Assembly (NCBI GenBank): GCA_015680905.1
Contig: CM027380.1
Span: 30,372,001-30,436,000, forward strand
DNA from: Coptis chinensis
Taxonomy: Eukaryota; Streptophyta; Magnoliopsida; Ranunculales; Ranunculaceae
Length of the DNA: 64,000 nucleotides
Reading direction: 5' to 3'
Below, one piece after another: positions 1 to 10,326 of this stretch. The notes below the pieces were generated by a model. It saw nothing but the letters and a program-made list of their open reading frames with translations. It did not search any database and was not told the DNA's origin. Every line of letters starts with the position of its first letter. Positions within the stretch are counted from its first letter, which is position 1. Made by a program: the position numbers and the translations under genes.

Positions 1-360
1 TTGTCGCGGCCCGAAGAGGGAGAAAAATTGTATTTGTACCTGGGGGTCACAGATTATGCAATCAGCTCGGTCCTCGTTCGAGTAGTGGATAAGATAGAAA
101 GGCCAATATACTTTCAGAGTAAGACGTTGTTGGATGCAGAAACCAGATACAGTTGGGTGGAGAAGTACGCCCTCGCCTTGATATTTTCAGCTTTGAAGCT
201 GAAGCCCTATTTTGAAGCCCACGCAGTGATCGTGGTCACGAACTTGCCTCTTAAGCAGGCTTTGAGAGCAGAGAAGTCGGGAAGAATGTTGAAATGGGCC
301 GTGATGCTAAGTTCGTATGACATTCAATATCGTGAGAGACAAATGGAGAAGAAGGCTCGG
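1..360 (+). pseudogene. RNase H domain of E1 polyprotein (C-terminal end of RT-RNase H)
   Basis: The first ~115 residues match the RNase H that follows gypsy reverse transcriptases: YLYLGVTDYAISSVLV, then IYFQSKTLLDAETRYSWVEK, then LKPYFEAHAVIVVTNLPLK and the closing SSYDIQYRER. The true N-terminus is outside the window. The open frame runs to 456, but after about residue 118 it leaves the conserved sequence and continues in a Gly/Arg-rich frame. The expected continuation (LAEFPAEDP) lies in another frame from about 385, so a 1-base indel near 355-385 breaks the polyprotein. Confidence 0.8.
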
Positions 361-385
361 GCGATGCGGCGGAGTTTTGGCAGAG

Positions 386-967
386 TTCCCCGCAGAGGAT
401 CCTACATGGGGGGAGGAGATGGTTTTGGAACCAGAGAGGGAAGAGGAGCTGGATAGCTTGAACCCATGGGACGAACGAAACGGTTGGAGAGTGTTTGCGG
501 ATAGGTCAGCGACGGATGTGGGTAGCGGAATTGGTGTAGTATTGGTCACGCCAGACAACAACCGGCTAGAGCTGACAATGAAATTGGGTTTCACAGCATC
601 CAACAATGAAGCGGAGTATGAGGCGGTAATCGCCGGCATGAGAATGGCAGAGGGCCTGGGGTTGAAGGAACTCACTGTATACTCCGACTCCAATTTGGTA
701 GTGTGCCAGGCAAATGGAGGGTTCACGGCGAGGTGCCCCAGGATGGCAAGATATTTGGGAGTCCTGCGAAGCTGGGCGTCGAAGTTCACACAAATCCGCT
801 TTGTACATTTGAACCGAGGGGAGAATCGCCACGCAGATGCTCTGGCGTATGTAGCCGCGGCCATGCCAGGGTCCGAGGAAAGGACCCTCGAAGTGAGGAA
901 GTTGGACAAGCCAAGTATCGAGGAAGCGTTGGGAGTGATGAATACCGCGGAGGGTGACAAAGGATAG
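386..967 (+). pseudogene. Second RNase H (aRNH) of E1
   Basis: The frame open from 317 becomes meaningful at VLAEFPAEDP and then holds a complete archaeal-type RNase H: FADRSAT (first acidic residue), TASNNEAEYEAVIAGM (catalytic Glu), TVYSDSNLV (second Asp) and GENRHADALAYVA near the C-terminus. In plants this extra RNase H is diagnostic of Tat elements. It lies between RNase H and integrase as expected and ends at a TAG at 965-967. E1 keeps the acidic residues that E2 has lost, so this domain could fold as a unit, but it is out of frame with both neighbours. Confidence 0.85.
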
Positions 968-1008
968 GTGATACCAATCAAGCAGTTTTTGACAGGGGGT
1001 GAGGGGAT

Positions 1009-2271
1009 TTGTCCCAGAAAAGGCGAAAGGTTGGAAATCGGACATCACGAAGATACACGTTGGTGGGAGGGGAATTATATCGGAGGAATTTCAATGGACC
1101 GTTGTTAAGATGCTTGGGGCCGAAACTGGCTCAAGAGGTGCTCAGTGAGTTGCACAAAGGGGATTGTGGGAGCCACTCGGCGGGCAGAACAATGGTACAC
1201 AGGTTGCTAACACAAGGCTACTTCTGGCCTCACATGAAAAGAGACGCCGTGGAATTCGCCAAAAAATGTGAGAAATGTCAGAGGTTTTCTCAGTTGATAT
1301 TGGCCCCAGCAGAGCCGCTGCACAGTGTGTCTAGCCCGTGGCCGTTCGCGATGTGGGCCCTTGACATAGTGGGACCGCTGCCCATGGCTCACGGTAAAAG
1401 GAGATTCTTATTGGCCGCGACAAACTATTTTACAAAGTGGATCGAAGCTGTACCGTTGCAGCAGGTGAAAGAGGTACAAGTGATCAAGTTCTTGTGGGAA
1501 AACATCATATGCCGTTTCGGGGTGCCCTATTCTATCATTGCGGATAATGGAACCCAGTTCACGGGATCAAGGGTTAAGAATTTTCTGCAAACATATCACA
1601 TCAAACAGGGATTCTCGGCCCCCTACAACCCCGAGGGAAACGGACAAGCGGAATCCTCTAACAAAACCATACTTAACAATCTCAAGAGGAAACTGGAGGG
1701 CAAGAAGGGGACCTGGGCCGACGAACTAAATCGGGTGCTTTGGGCTTATCGGACAACCCCACGAACCTCGACCAAGGAGACCCCTTTTGCATTGGCGTAT
1801 GGAGTAGAGGCCGTGATACCGACAGAAATGGTGGCGGCAACCACTAGGACCGCGGCTGTCAATGATGGGTCAAACTGGGGCATTCTGGCCAGAGACATGA
1901 ATCTAGCAGAAGAAAGGAGAGACACAGCGCGCGTCAAACTGGAAGAATCTCAGCGCCGTCTGCAGAGGCAGTACAACAAGAAACTGAGAGTGAGAAAATT
2001 TATGGTGGGAGACAAGGTGCTTCGGCGAGTGACACCCAGCACCAAGAAAGCCAGCGAGGGGAAATTAGGTCCGACATGGGAAGGGCCTTACGTGGTGGTC
2101 GAGGTGGGGGGAACAGGCACCTACAGGTTACAAACTGTGGAGGGCACAGCGGTGGATAGGCCGTGGAATGTAAGGTTGCTGAAAAATTTCACGAAAGTAA
2201 ATGTAATGGGAGAAACCGGAAATGGCATGAGCTATCTGTACATATATAAAACCGTAGCACTTTTGAGTTAA
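1009..2271 (+). CDS. Integrase of E1, open reading frame intact
   Basis: A 420-residue open frame with all integrase landmarks. It has an HHCC zinc finger (ELHKGDCGSHSAGRTMVH then CEKCQRF) and a catalytic core with Asp in WALDIVGPLP, Asp in IIADNGTQFTG (codon 1543-1545) and Glu in NGQAESSNKT. The RTTPRTSTKETPFALAYGVEA block follows, then a C-terminal GPY/F module (TWEGPYVVVEV) and PWNVRLLKNF. The enzyme would insert element cDNA into chromosomes. The reported start is only where this frame opens; in a live element it is part of Gag-Pol, and upstream lesions disconnect it. All three catalytic residues are present, unlike in E2. Confidence 0.88.
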   Translation: MSQKRRKVGNRTSRRYTLVGGELYRRNFNGPLLRCLGPKLAQEVLSELHKGDCGSHSAGRTMVHRLLTQGYFWPHMKRDAVEFAKKCEKCQRFSQLILAPAEPLHSVSSPWPFAMWALDIVGPLPMAHGKRRFLLAATNYFTKWIEAVPLQQVKEVQVIKFLWENIICRFGVPYSIIADNGTQFTGSRVKNFLQTYHIKQGFSAPYNPEGNGQAESSNKTILNNLKRKLEGKKGTWADELNRVLWAYRTTPRTSTKETPFALAYGVEAVIPTEMVAATTRTAAVNDGSNWGILARDMNLAEERRDTARVKLEESQRRLQRQYNKKLRVRKFMVGDKVLRRVTPSTKKASEGKLGPTWEGPYVVVEVGGTGTYRLQTVEGTAVDRPWNVRLLKNFTKVNVMGETGNGMSYLYIYKTVALLS

Positions 2272-2754
2272 ATAATATTGCATGAGTTTTCATTGCCCCT
2301 CAGAGTGAAGGGAAGGGAGGGGGTGAGCCCTCCAAGGACGAGAGGTCCAAACTTTAGTGGGGCAAAATGAGTTGCCTCGCTAAGATGAGGTCCCACAGTG
2401 CCGGGGTGAGAGGAGTTGCCCCAGACCTATGTGAGATAGAGGCAAACGGAAGCGGAGAGGCTTCCGCGCGCCGCAGGCAGAGTGCCTACCAGAGGTAGAG
2501 AGAGTGGCGGAGGCCTGGTCTGGGCGCGGGGCAAGCAAATCAAATATTCCCAACCAATGGGGGTAAATACACTAATAGGGGCCGGTTATTGCGGGATTCA
2601 AACACGAGTAAGAGTATCAACAAAAACAATCCAGACAAACAAGCAAAACATAATATGAACATCCCAACTAGAGGGGGTGAAAATACAACAAAAGGTAGCA
2701 AAAATAGTATGACAAAGTAGCATCAAAGGAAGCCTAGCCAGGGCATAAACAAGC
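2272..2754 (+). other. E1 3' internal region, no gene seen
   Basis: A GC-richer, purine-rich stretch downstream of integrase. It is not arranged in tandem repeats, unlike the same position in E2, although short phrases such as gatgag and ccccag recur. I see no ORF, promoter or terminator. It lies between the stop of the sense integrase and the stop of the antisense accessory gene, so it would serve as 3' untranslated sequence for both convergent transcripts. Confidence 0.5.
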
Positions 2755-4938
2755 TATTTTCAAGCCGCAGCACTTTCGCAGATCACGGACTCGGCGGCTT
2801 CTGCTATAATTTCATCCGCAGCCTCATCTATCGCCCCGGCTACCAACGCAGCGGCCTATTGCATTTCAGGAGTGGAGTCCGAAATGGGCTCAGAGACCTC
2901 GGATAGGGGAGCAGCGGCAGGGGCTTCAGGAAGGAGACGGCCTTCTTTGGTGAGCCGGTCAAACTCCTCCTTGACCTTCTTGGCCACCCTCTTCTCGGCT
3001 TGGGCCCGAAAGCTGTTCCGGAGCTCGTCCATATCGGCCTCATGTTGGTTAAGGAGAGCCGATACCTCCTCATGATGCTTCTGAGAGAGGGCGTCCAGAG
3101 CGGCGGCGTGCTTCTCTTGGAGGGTCTCGCGCTGATTACTCAAGCGGTCATTAACCTTGTCCATGTAAGCAAGGTGGGCGGCCTCTGCAGTTTTAAGCTC
3201 GTCCTAGGCCCTGAGCTTGTCCATGTCCACGGCTTCATTCTTCTTTTCCAAATGGGCGACTTCCTTGTCCAGCTCATCGATCCGTGCCCTGGCACCAAAG
3301 AGGCCGCGGATCATGAAGGAGATATCCAAACTCATCCGAAAAGGGAATAGGAGTTAGAACACTTTCGAGAAAAGGGAAGAAAGATACTTGAGTGAAAAGA
3401 AAGGGTTACCTTCTCCCAGCCGGTGTAGAACGAAGTCCGGTGAGACTCAAAGGTGCCCCCCTCAGCGTATGCCATATCTTTAGAGAGATGAGACCCAAAG
3501 AATAGGGAGGAAGCCACCGCGGATTTTCCAAAGGCGGATTCGTTGACGGGTTAGAATCGCGGTTCATGAAGTTTGAAAGCGGGGCAAAATGGAGGAACGG
3601 GTCCAGTGCCGCCCCTTATCGATCCGGCGCTTACCTCCTTCCCGAAATGTTCCGCATGGGGAAGCGCCGGTAGGTGGAGATGTGTTTTAGCTGGGGACCC
3701 TCTTCGAGCCGAGGGCCGTGGGCGTTTGGAGGCCGGGGGAGGAGGAATGAGCAAATGGCGAGGGGCAAGAATGGGGACGACATCCTCATCCGAGTCACTG
3801 TCGAAGAGTTTACGTTTGTTAACACCCATGTCTGAAGCTTGAGAGGTGGTGGAAGGGGAATGAGAGGGTGAGTATTGATCTTCCCAAGTGGTCAGAGATC
3901 GGTAGGGAGTAGGGGCTGCGGAAGGAGAAGTGTTCTTGCGAACAGGCTTGGGACGGAGTGGGGGTTTCGTGGTATGGCGCTTTCCCTTAGAAGGTGGAGT
4001 GTCACGTGGCTTTCTTTCTTTGGGGGGAGGAGGACGGAAAAAGGGGGCGCAGTATTTTCCTATGGATTTCAATTGAGGATCGGACAATAGGGAGTGGCGG
4101 TTCGCGGTGGTCAATCCCAAGTATCACGGCTTGAGCGGTCCCTTCCGCGAATCTTCCGGAAAGTGGTGGAGGAAATGTGGTCGTAAGGTCGCGACTTGGA
4201 GTCGGGGCGCCAACCTGAAAAAGAGAGCCATCAAGTCAGATGAGAAACCAAAAGATATACATCAAGGGGTGTAGATAAAGAGAGAGACTCACCACTAGGA
4301 AGAAAAGCCAAGTGGTTAAGATTCAGTTCGGATGGAAGATCTGCGGAGAGGAAATTACCTGAGATATAAAGAGGGTAGTGATGCCACAATTTGTCTGAGG
4401 AAGTGACACGAAGAATAAAATGCCGCTTTCTAGGACGGACACAAAAAGAGTGATAGCCGACACTGACATCCTTGGTGCTCTTTTTGATGAAGAAGTGAGC
4501 GGTCATGTCGCGAACCGTTATCTTGGGTACTTCGGAGCGGTTGTAGTGGTTCGCGGCATACATGACCCTCCAAAAGTTGCCAATGCCTTGGCAAGGGGGG
4601 ATGTTAAAGTGATTACACACCTCGACATCAAGACGGGTGAGGGGCAAACGCAGGCCGGCAACAATCTGTCCTACCGTGGCCACAAGGCACCCCGGCTTGT
4701 AGGGAAATAGATGCGGGAAATGAGTTAGGTCAGGCACATGCTCTAAGATGACGTCAGCGGGTATCCCATAAGCCGCTTTAACAGCCTCAAGGTTAGGTCT
4801 ACGGCTGCGTGGTGGGGGCGGCAGGAGGGCAAAAGCTTGCCCAGAGGTTGAGGGGGCCTCGGTCTGATCAGGGAGAGGTGGGGAAGCACGGCTACGGGAC
4901 TGGGAAGAGGAAGAAGTGGTGGATCTAAGAGCCGACAT
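2755..4938 (-). pseudogene. Antisense accessory gene of E1 (Tat antisense ORF), spliced, decayed
   Basis: Runs opposite to gag-pol. The start chosen is the ATG at 4938 (MSALRSTTSSSS), matching the E2 start. Exon 1 carries a Ser/Pro-rich leader and a conserved domain: VKAAYGIPADVILEHVP, VGQIVAGLRLPLT, VCNHFNIPPCQGIGNFWR and FCVRPRKRHFILRV. I judge it related to the 'putative gypsy type transposon' domain. An intron at 4215-4292 (donor GTGAGT, acceptor TTTTTCAG, 78 bp, phase 1) leads to a Pro- and Lys-rich part with LFDSDSDED, then GGTFESHRTSFYTGWEK. A second intron has donor GTAACC at 3409, but its acceptor AG is GG at 3336-3337. The last exon is a coiled coil (HEEVSALLNQHEADMDELR). In-frame stops: TAA near 3552, TAG near 3206, TAG at 2856. 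Reading past the last gives a TGA at about 2755. It resembles Grande gene23 in position and strand; function unknown. Confidence 0.75.
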
Positions 4939-5479
4939 CGTGGTCGGAGTGGAAGACACACAGCCACAACAAGGCGGAGAAGGAAGGGAAGATGAACAGA
5001 TTCTAATACCAAGGACAAAGAAGAAATGCGCAATATAGCAATTAAACGGAGCTAGAGAGAAGAGGAGACCAACCTGAGGTAAAAGGAAAGCAGCCGGAGC
5101 AAGAATTTCCGCAGAAGAAACCGGAGAAGACGACCGTGAGAGCGACCGGTGCTGGAAAACAAGAAGAAAGGTAGAGGGAGAGGTTGAGAGGAACTGAAAG
5201 GCAAAAGAAAAGCTAGGTGAGAGAGGAAAAATCGAAATGGGCTTTTTAAGAGGAGGGGTAAAAAGGTAATTTGAGGGGAGCTCAAGTCGAGGGACACCAA
5301 AAGGAACCACCGATGATGGACGCGTGGATGCACAAGAAACGAAGCCCAGCTGTAATCACATGGAAACTTCGTGAATCCAGCCGGTGAAAGGAAGACGGAA
5401 AGGCTACGGTTAGAAAGGTTAATGTGGAGAACTCTCGACTCCCCGATCGAGATACTATCGCGGACTCGAGAGGGTCATC

Positions 5480-5823
5480 TGTAGTGGCATGATGTAGCAC
5501 CGGAATATCAATGGTGAGATGGGCCGGGTCAGCATAACACATAAGTCCGCGATCCACCGGATCGGGCTGACAGCGTGGGGTCGCGATATGGAAACCCTAC
5601 ACATGGGGCTAAGAGGACCGCGAGATGGAGGGACAGGTGGAGGGCCATGATGGATGGAAAGAAAGGTATAAAGAGTAATAGTGGGTGAGAGGAAAAAAGG
5701 GGGATCCATTAACCTAAGGAAAGAGTAGACCTAGGAGAGAAAAAGGAGGGTGAGAGGGTTGAGAAAGAGAATAGTGCTTAAGGGCTAGGGAATAGTGCTC
5801 ATAAGGGAACTAGGGTTGTAACA
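5480..5823 (+). repeat. Candidate 3' LTR of E1
   Basis: Inferred from position. A purine-rich run ending gagagggtcatc precedes TGTAGTGGC, as aagaaggggcatt precedes TGTATGGGC in E2. The segment contains ggaaaccctac and a TATA-like ggtataaagag at positions comparable to E2 LTR landmarks, and could end at ...gggttgtaaca (5823). No second copy or target duplication is in view, so both borders are tentative. Confidence 0.35.
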
Positions 5824-6140
5824 TTGATGTATGAACAATGACCCAAAATATATATGAAATGATTGTTTATACTCCAATAGGTGTTTTTTTTTACTGATCA
5901 TACATTATGTTGAGGTATGAATAATGATTCTTCATATAGCTCATGTTAAGGTATGAATAGTGATCATTCATACCCTAAATGGGTATGAACAATTATTGTT
6001 CATATACTCCAATAGGTGTTCCCATTAATCATATATTATGTTGAGGTATGAACAATGATTGTTTATATATAACTGATGTTGAGGTATGAACAATGATTTC
6101 ATACTACATACGTCGGGTTGTTTTGGTTGGGTCGGTCTAA
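5824..6140. repeat. Short degenerate repeats of a 'ggtatgaacaatgatt' motif
   Basis: AT-rich stretch in which tatgaacaatgatt or a close variant recurs at least five times, often as gttgaggtatgaacaatgatt followed by catatact or ataactgatgtt. Spacing is irregular (about 50-70 bases), so this is a degenerate tandem array, not a gene. 6141-6644 holds nothing recognisable except a short CA run near 6418. Confidence 0.5.
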
Positions 6141-6644
6141 TTTTTATTTCGTGTCAGGGGTAAACTTGACTTTTTGCCACCCAGGCTCTTTTTAATTTCG
6201 CATTAGGGCTATACTTGTCCTAAAATCTACTCGGTCCTTGTGAGTGATTATAAAAAAAAATGTGGATTTGAAAGTGATTTTTTCTTCATTTTTGTCCTTA
6301 AGAGTTACTCTATGATATAATAAAATCTTAATAACTTTTAATTGGCAACTCAAATTGTCCTAACGTCGTCAGACTCAAAAGTTAAGTATCATTTTCATTT
6401 TTATGTCTAGTAAAGACACACACACACATAGGTCTTTGCACTGGAATTGTAATTCTTTAAGCGTTACCATATAATTGACTATTTCAATTTGATGATTACA
6501 ATTTTTTGTTAGTTTTTTTTTAATAAGTTTTTTTAGGGTTAGACATACCCCGAGACCCCAAGACGACCTGTACGTATTAGAATCTGATATAGATGTTTCC
6601 ATTCTTGTCCTCCTCAACATAGGTAGTAAGCATAAAGCTTAGAG

Positions 6645-7045
6645 CACTACTAAAAAAAACTTGTGATGACGGCTTTTAGCCGTTATGAAATAGGTTTAAT
6701 GACATTTTTTCATTTTAAAAACAACCATCATTATAGAGCCCATCATAAAAGTTAACAAAAACCGTCATAAATTTGATGACGGTTCTAGAGAAACTGACAT
6801 CAAAGCTCGAATTTAATATGACAAAAATTCATTTATAAACGTCATAACTGGATCCTTTTGCATGACATGTTTTACTTAACCGTCATAGTTTATTAGAAAA
6901 AGCGTCAAGAACTAAACCTTCGTTTATGACTGTTTTTATTTAAGCGCCACCTTGAGAAACAAAAGCATCAAGAAATTAACACTAAAAACTGTCAAGAATT
7001 GGTATGTACCATGACAATTCTTTGGAAGCAGTCATAACTTCCCCC
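6645..7045. mobile_element. CACTA-like transposon terminus (left end)
   Basis: The sequence begins CACTACTAAAAAAAAC and is followed by about 390 bases rich in short subterminal words in both orientations (tgacggtt, ccgtcat, cgtcataa, tgtcaagaa). A CACTA start plus clustered inverted subterminal repeats is typical of En/Spm transposon ends in plants. I find no partner end with matching subterminal words in the window, so the element may be decayed or split by later insertions. Confidence 0.5.
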
Positions 7046-7544
7046 CCCCCACCCCTTATAAATCTGAAAATAAATTCCTGTAAATTTGAAATTCCTCTAA
7101 ACCAATACATTCAGACACCTGGCAACTGAAGTCCATTACGAAAACAAGAATAATACTTTTATTACCAACATAAATCATTCCAAGAACTTCAACAACTAGT
7201 TTTCAAACCCGTCTTACGAACGGTGCCGTTATATTAAATTATTCTAAAAAATATTAGTAATTATACAAAGCTATAAGATATATATGAAAATTATATTAAT
7301 CACTAATTTAAATTTCTTGCACAACTCTCAATAAAAAAGAAAACACCAAACCTTGATAAAACCTATCGACTTCTTTTAATAATTAAAGTTTGATGAGAAT
7401 GCTTAATGTGACGAAAATGATATTGAAACTACTTGAATAGCAAGACACTCTCAATCATAATAAAATAATTATGATAAACATTATTTAAAATGCAAAACTA
7501 TACTTGTCGAGACATTATATTCCTTCTACAAATAATACAACTAT
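7046..7544. other. AT-rich DNA, no gene
   Basis: No ORF or element hallmark beyond a C10 run near 7041. The part from about 7205 to 7560 is repeated in diverged form at 9172-9289 plus 16223-16450 (shared phrases include ctacttgaatagcaag, aatgcaaaactatactt and tcgagacatt). It is therefore the head of a duplicated unit that E2 later interrupted. Confidence 0.5.
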
Positions 7545-9010
7545 GTTTCGAGGTTAGTTCAATGCATTTGCATCAAGTTTCCGATTTTCTGTTAATTATT
7601 CATTGAGGTTAGTTCAATGTAGTTATTGCATCTAGTTTCCGATTCCCCATTACTTATTCTTTGAGGTTAGTTCAATGCAGTTGCATCAAGTTTCCGATTT
7701 CCCGTTAATTATTCTTTGAGGTTAATTCAGTGCAGTTGTATCAGGTTTATGATTTCTCGTTAGTTATTCATTAAGGTTAATTTAGTGCAGTTGCATCTAG
7801 TTTTTGATGTTTCGTTAATTAGTTTTTGAGATTAGTTCATTGCATTTCCATCCAGGTTCCAATTTCTCATTAATTACTATTTTAGATTAGTTTAATACAT
7901 CTGCATCCAGTTTCTGATTTCCAGTTAATTATTTTTAGAGGTTAGTTCGATGTTCAATGCATTTGTATCTAGTTTCAAATTTCTAGTTATTTATACTTTG
8001 AAGTTAGTTCGACCATTTACATCCGATTTCTTATTTCTTGTTAACTATCCTTTGAGGTTATTTCAATACATTTGTATCAAGTTTCTGATTTTCCGTTAAA
8101 TATTCCTCAAAATATTACATCCAAATTCTGATTTGCCATTAGTTAATCTTTAATTTTAGTTTAATGTAATTGCATCAAGTTTCTGATTTTCCGTTAATTA
8201 TTCTTTGAGGTTAGCTTAATATAGTTGCATCCAATTTTCGATTTCTAGTTAATTGCTCTTTGAGGTTAGTTCAATGTATTTGCATCAAGTTTTCGATTTC
8301 TCATTAATCATTTTTTGAGGTTAGTTTAATGTAGTTGTATCAAAATTTATGATTTCCCGTTAATTATTCATTGAGATTAGTTCAAAACAGTTGCATCCAT
8401 TTTTCAATGTTTCGTTAATTAGTCTTTGAGATTAGTTCATTGCATTTGCATACAGTTTCTGATTTCCTATTAATAACTCTTTGAGGTTAGTTCAATATAT
8501 TTGCATCTAGTTTTTTATTATTTATGCTTTGAGGTTAGTTCGATATAATTACATCCGGTTTCTGATTTTTCGTTAACTATTCTGTGAGGTTATTTAATTT
8601 CAATGCATTTGCATCTAGTTTCTGATTTCCCACCAATTATTCTATGAGGTTAGTTCAACACAGTTGCATTCGGTTTTTAATTTTTTGTTAATTATTTTTT
8701 AGATTAGTTCAATGCATTTGCATCCAGTTTCCAATTTCCCATTAATTATTATTTGAAGTTTGTTTGATGTATTTGCATATTGTTTCCAATTTCTTGTTAA
8801 ATATTTTTTAAGGATTTGCATCCAATTTCTAATTTCTCGTTAGTTATTCTCTGACGTTAGTTTAATGCAGTTACATCCAGTTTCCGATTTTTAGTTAATT
8901 ACTTTTTGAGTCTGGTTTATTGTATTTGCATAAAGTTTCTAATTTTCCGTTAATTACTCTTTAAACTCAATTTAATGTATTTGAATCCAGTTTTTAATTT
9001 TCTTTTAATT
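7545..9010. repeat. 56-bp tandem array, left block (about 26 copies)
   Basis: The monomer consists of gaggttagttcaatgca, tttgcatccagtttccgat and ttcccgttaattattcttt in succession. It repeats head to tail about every 56 bases with 10-25% divergence and small indels. No coding potential. The same monomer resumes at 16440-17345, on the far side of E2 and of a second copy of the head sequence. 9011-9289 is AT-rich spacer that matches the DNA before the array. Confidence 0.9.
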
Positions 9011-9289
9011 ATCCAATGTGGTGTGTTACCAACTTCAAATAGGACATAAAAATAAATTATGTTTTATTTACTATGTGGGATCATCAAAAATTATCTAGTT
9101 CCCGATTTCCCGTTAATTATTTTTTAAATTATACATGACTCACTATGTGGGATCTTCAAATATTATCTACGAACGTGTGATGTTATATTAATTATTCTGA
9201 AAAATATTTGCAACTATATATGCAGAACTATTATATATGAATATTATATTGATAACTCGTCCAAATTTCTTATAACGTGAAAAGCCCAC

Positions 9290-9700
9290 TGTATGGGCTC
9301 GGTTGAGAAAGGGATGCCAGATCAGCGGACCTCATGGAGGAGTCAGAGTAATGTGATAGGGCGAGAGCACAGGAATTAAGCCTAGGGGAGGACCAGGTCA
9401 GCGGGACACCAGATGGGGGGAGGGTAGCTTAGGAAGGTCAACCGAGAGGTAGGGGATCATAGCCGGGAAACCCTAGAGCGCGGACGTGGCAGGGGTACGG
9501 CAGAAAGAGGGATGGTTGGATGGGAGGACATCTGGACGGATAAGAAGCGAAGGGAAGGGATATAAAAGGGAGAGGATAGGAAGGATAAGGAGAGGAGAAA
9601 AGAAAGAGGGGAGGTTGAAGATCCATCGTTTGAGACCGAGAAAGAGAGAAGGGTGTAGGTCAATACCGATAGCAATTGTAATAGCAACTGTGTTAGAACA
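9290..9700 (+). repeat. 5' LTR of E2
   Basis: 411 bp, TGTATGGG...TTAGAACA, matching 15807-16217 except for G/T at the tgagaaa[g/t]gg site and C/T at the ggggta[c/t]gg site. It contains a TATA box. The short open frames on either strand of the LTR are chance products of its purine-rich composition. Confidence 0.95.
9561..9567 (+). promoter_or_regulatory. TATA box in E2 5' LTR
   Basis: TATAAAA in a purine-rich setting about 140 bp before the LTR end, at a plausible distance for starting the genomic RNA within the LTR. The identical copy in the 3' LTR is at 16078-16084. Confidence 0.65.
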
Positions 9701-9701
9701 T

Positions 9702-9719
9702 TTGGCGCCGTCTGTGGGG
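9702..9719 (+). other. Primer binding site of E2
   Basis: Directly after the 5' LTR comes TTGGCGCCGTCTGTGGGG. Its TGGCGCC start is the complement of a tRNA 3' end ...GGCGCCA, the type used by Tat and Athila elements. I do not assign the tRNA species with certainty. Confidence 0.75.
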
Positions 9720-9739
9720 ACAGCGAAAGCAGAGTAGAG

Positions 9740-9885
9740 ATGGCTCCGAAGAGACGAGTAGGTAGATCAAGGAAAGTACCAGTGCGGGAAATGACACCAG
9801 AGGCGGGAGTAGAGGAAGAAGGAGGCGGGAGAGCAGATCTGGAGACAGAGGAGACGAGGCTTATGGAGAGCAGATCTGGTGTTAG
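9740..9885 (+). pseudogene. gag remnant of E2 (first ~48 residues)
   Basis: The ATG at 9740, 20 bases past the primer site, starts MAPKRRVGRSRKVPVREM and an acidic stretch. This is the usual basic start of Tat Gag. Conserved sequence stops near 9885, where the frame runs into aRNH coding DNA in a different phase and ends at 9925. The 13-mer agagcagatctgg occurs at about 9831 and again at about 9868, just before the junction. Confidence 0.6.
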
Positions 9886-10317
9886 TTCACAGCATCTAGT
9901 AATGAAGCGGAGTATGAAGCAGTGATAGCAGGACTAAGGATGGCTGAGGATGTGGGGATCAAAGAGCTGATAGTGTATTCGGATTCGAATCTCGTGATCT
10001 GCCAAGTTAATGGAGGATTTGCAGCGCGATGCCCGAGAATGGCAAAGTATCTGAATGTGGTGCATGAGAGGGCCCGCAGGTTCGCAAAGATCCAATTCGT
10101 ACACCTGGGTCGCGGAGAGAATAGACACGCAGATGCACTAGCATACGTGGCGGCAGTGATGCCGGGGTCAGAGGAAAGGATGATACGGGTAGGCAGAGTG
10201 GACAGGCCCAGCACAGAAGAAGGGGCAGAGACGTGTCATGTGGCAGAAGAAGAAGAATGCTGGATGGATCCCATCATCGGTTTCTTAGGGGGAAAGGAGG
10301 TGACCGACAAGAAATAA
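9886..10317 (+). pseudogene. aRNH of E2, N-terminally truncated
   Basis: Begins mid-domain at the equivalent of TASSNEAEYEAV and continues with GIKELIVYSDSNLVICQ and GENRHADALAYVAAVMPG. Compared with E1 the first ~30 residues, including the first catalytic Asp (FADRS in E1), are missing, so it cannot be active. It ends at TAA (10315-10317), in the same frame as the downstream integrase. The stop sits where E1 has Gln (QKRR in E1), so one C-to-T change probably separated the two domains. Confidence 0.8.
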
Positions 10318-10326
10318 AAGAGAAGG

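Larger units (their letters stand above)
1..5823 (+). mobile_element. E1: Tat-lineage Ty3/gypsy LTR retrotransposon, 3' portion
   Basis: Plus-strand order is RNase H, second (archaeal-type) RNase H, integrase, a long 3' internal region with a minus-strand accessory gene, then a tentative 3' LTR. Two RNase H domains before integrase are the hallmark of the Tat lineage (Ogre/Retand/Grande relatives). The 5' LTR, gag, protease and RT lie before the window. The reading frame is broken between the two RNase H domains and again before integrase. Protein similarity to E2 is high across the integrase and the antisense gene, so E1 and E2 belong to the same or sister families. The right border is uncertain (see the LTR entry). 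Confidence 0.85.

Noticed and set aside
9438-9737. Open frames in the E2 LTR, on both strands, repeated at 15955-16308
   Set aside because: Low-complexity consequence of purine-rich LTR DNA; identical in both LTRs because the LTRs are copies.
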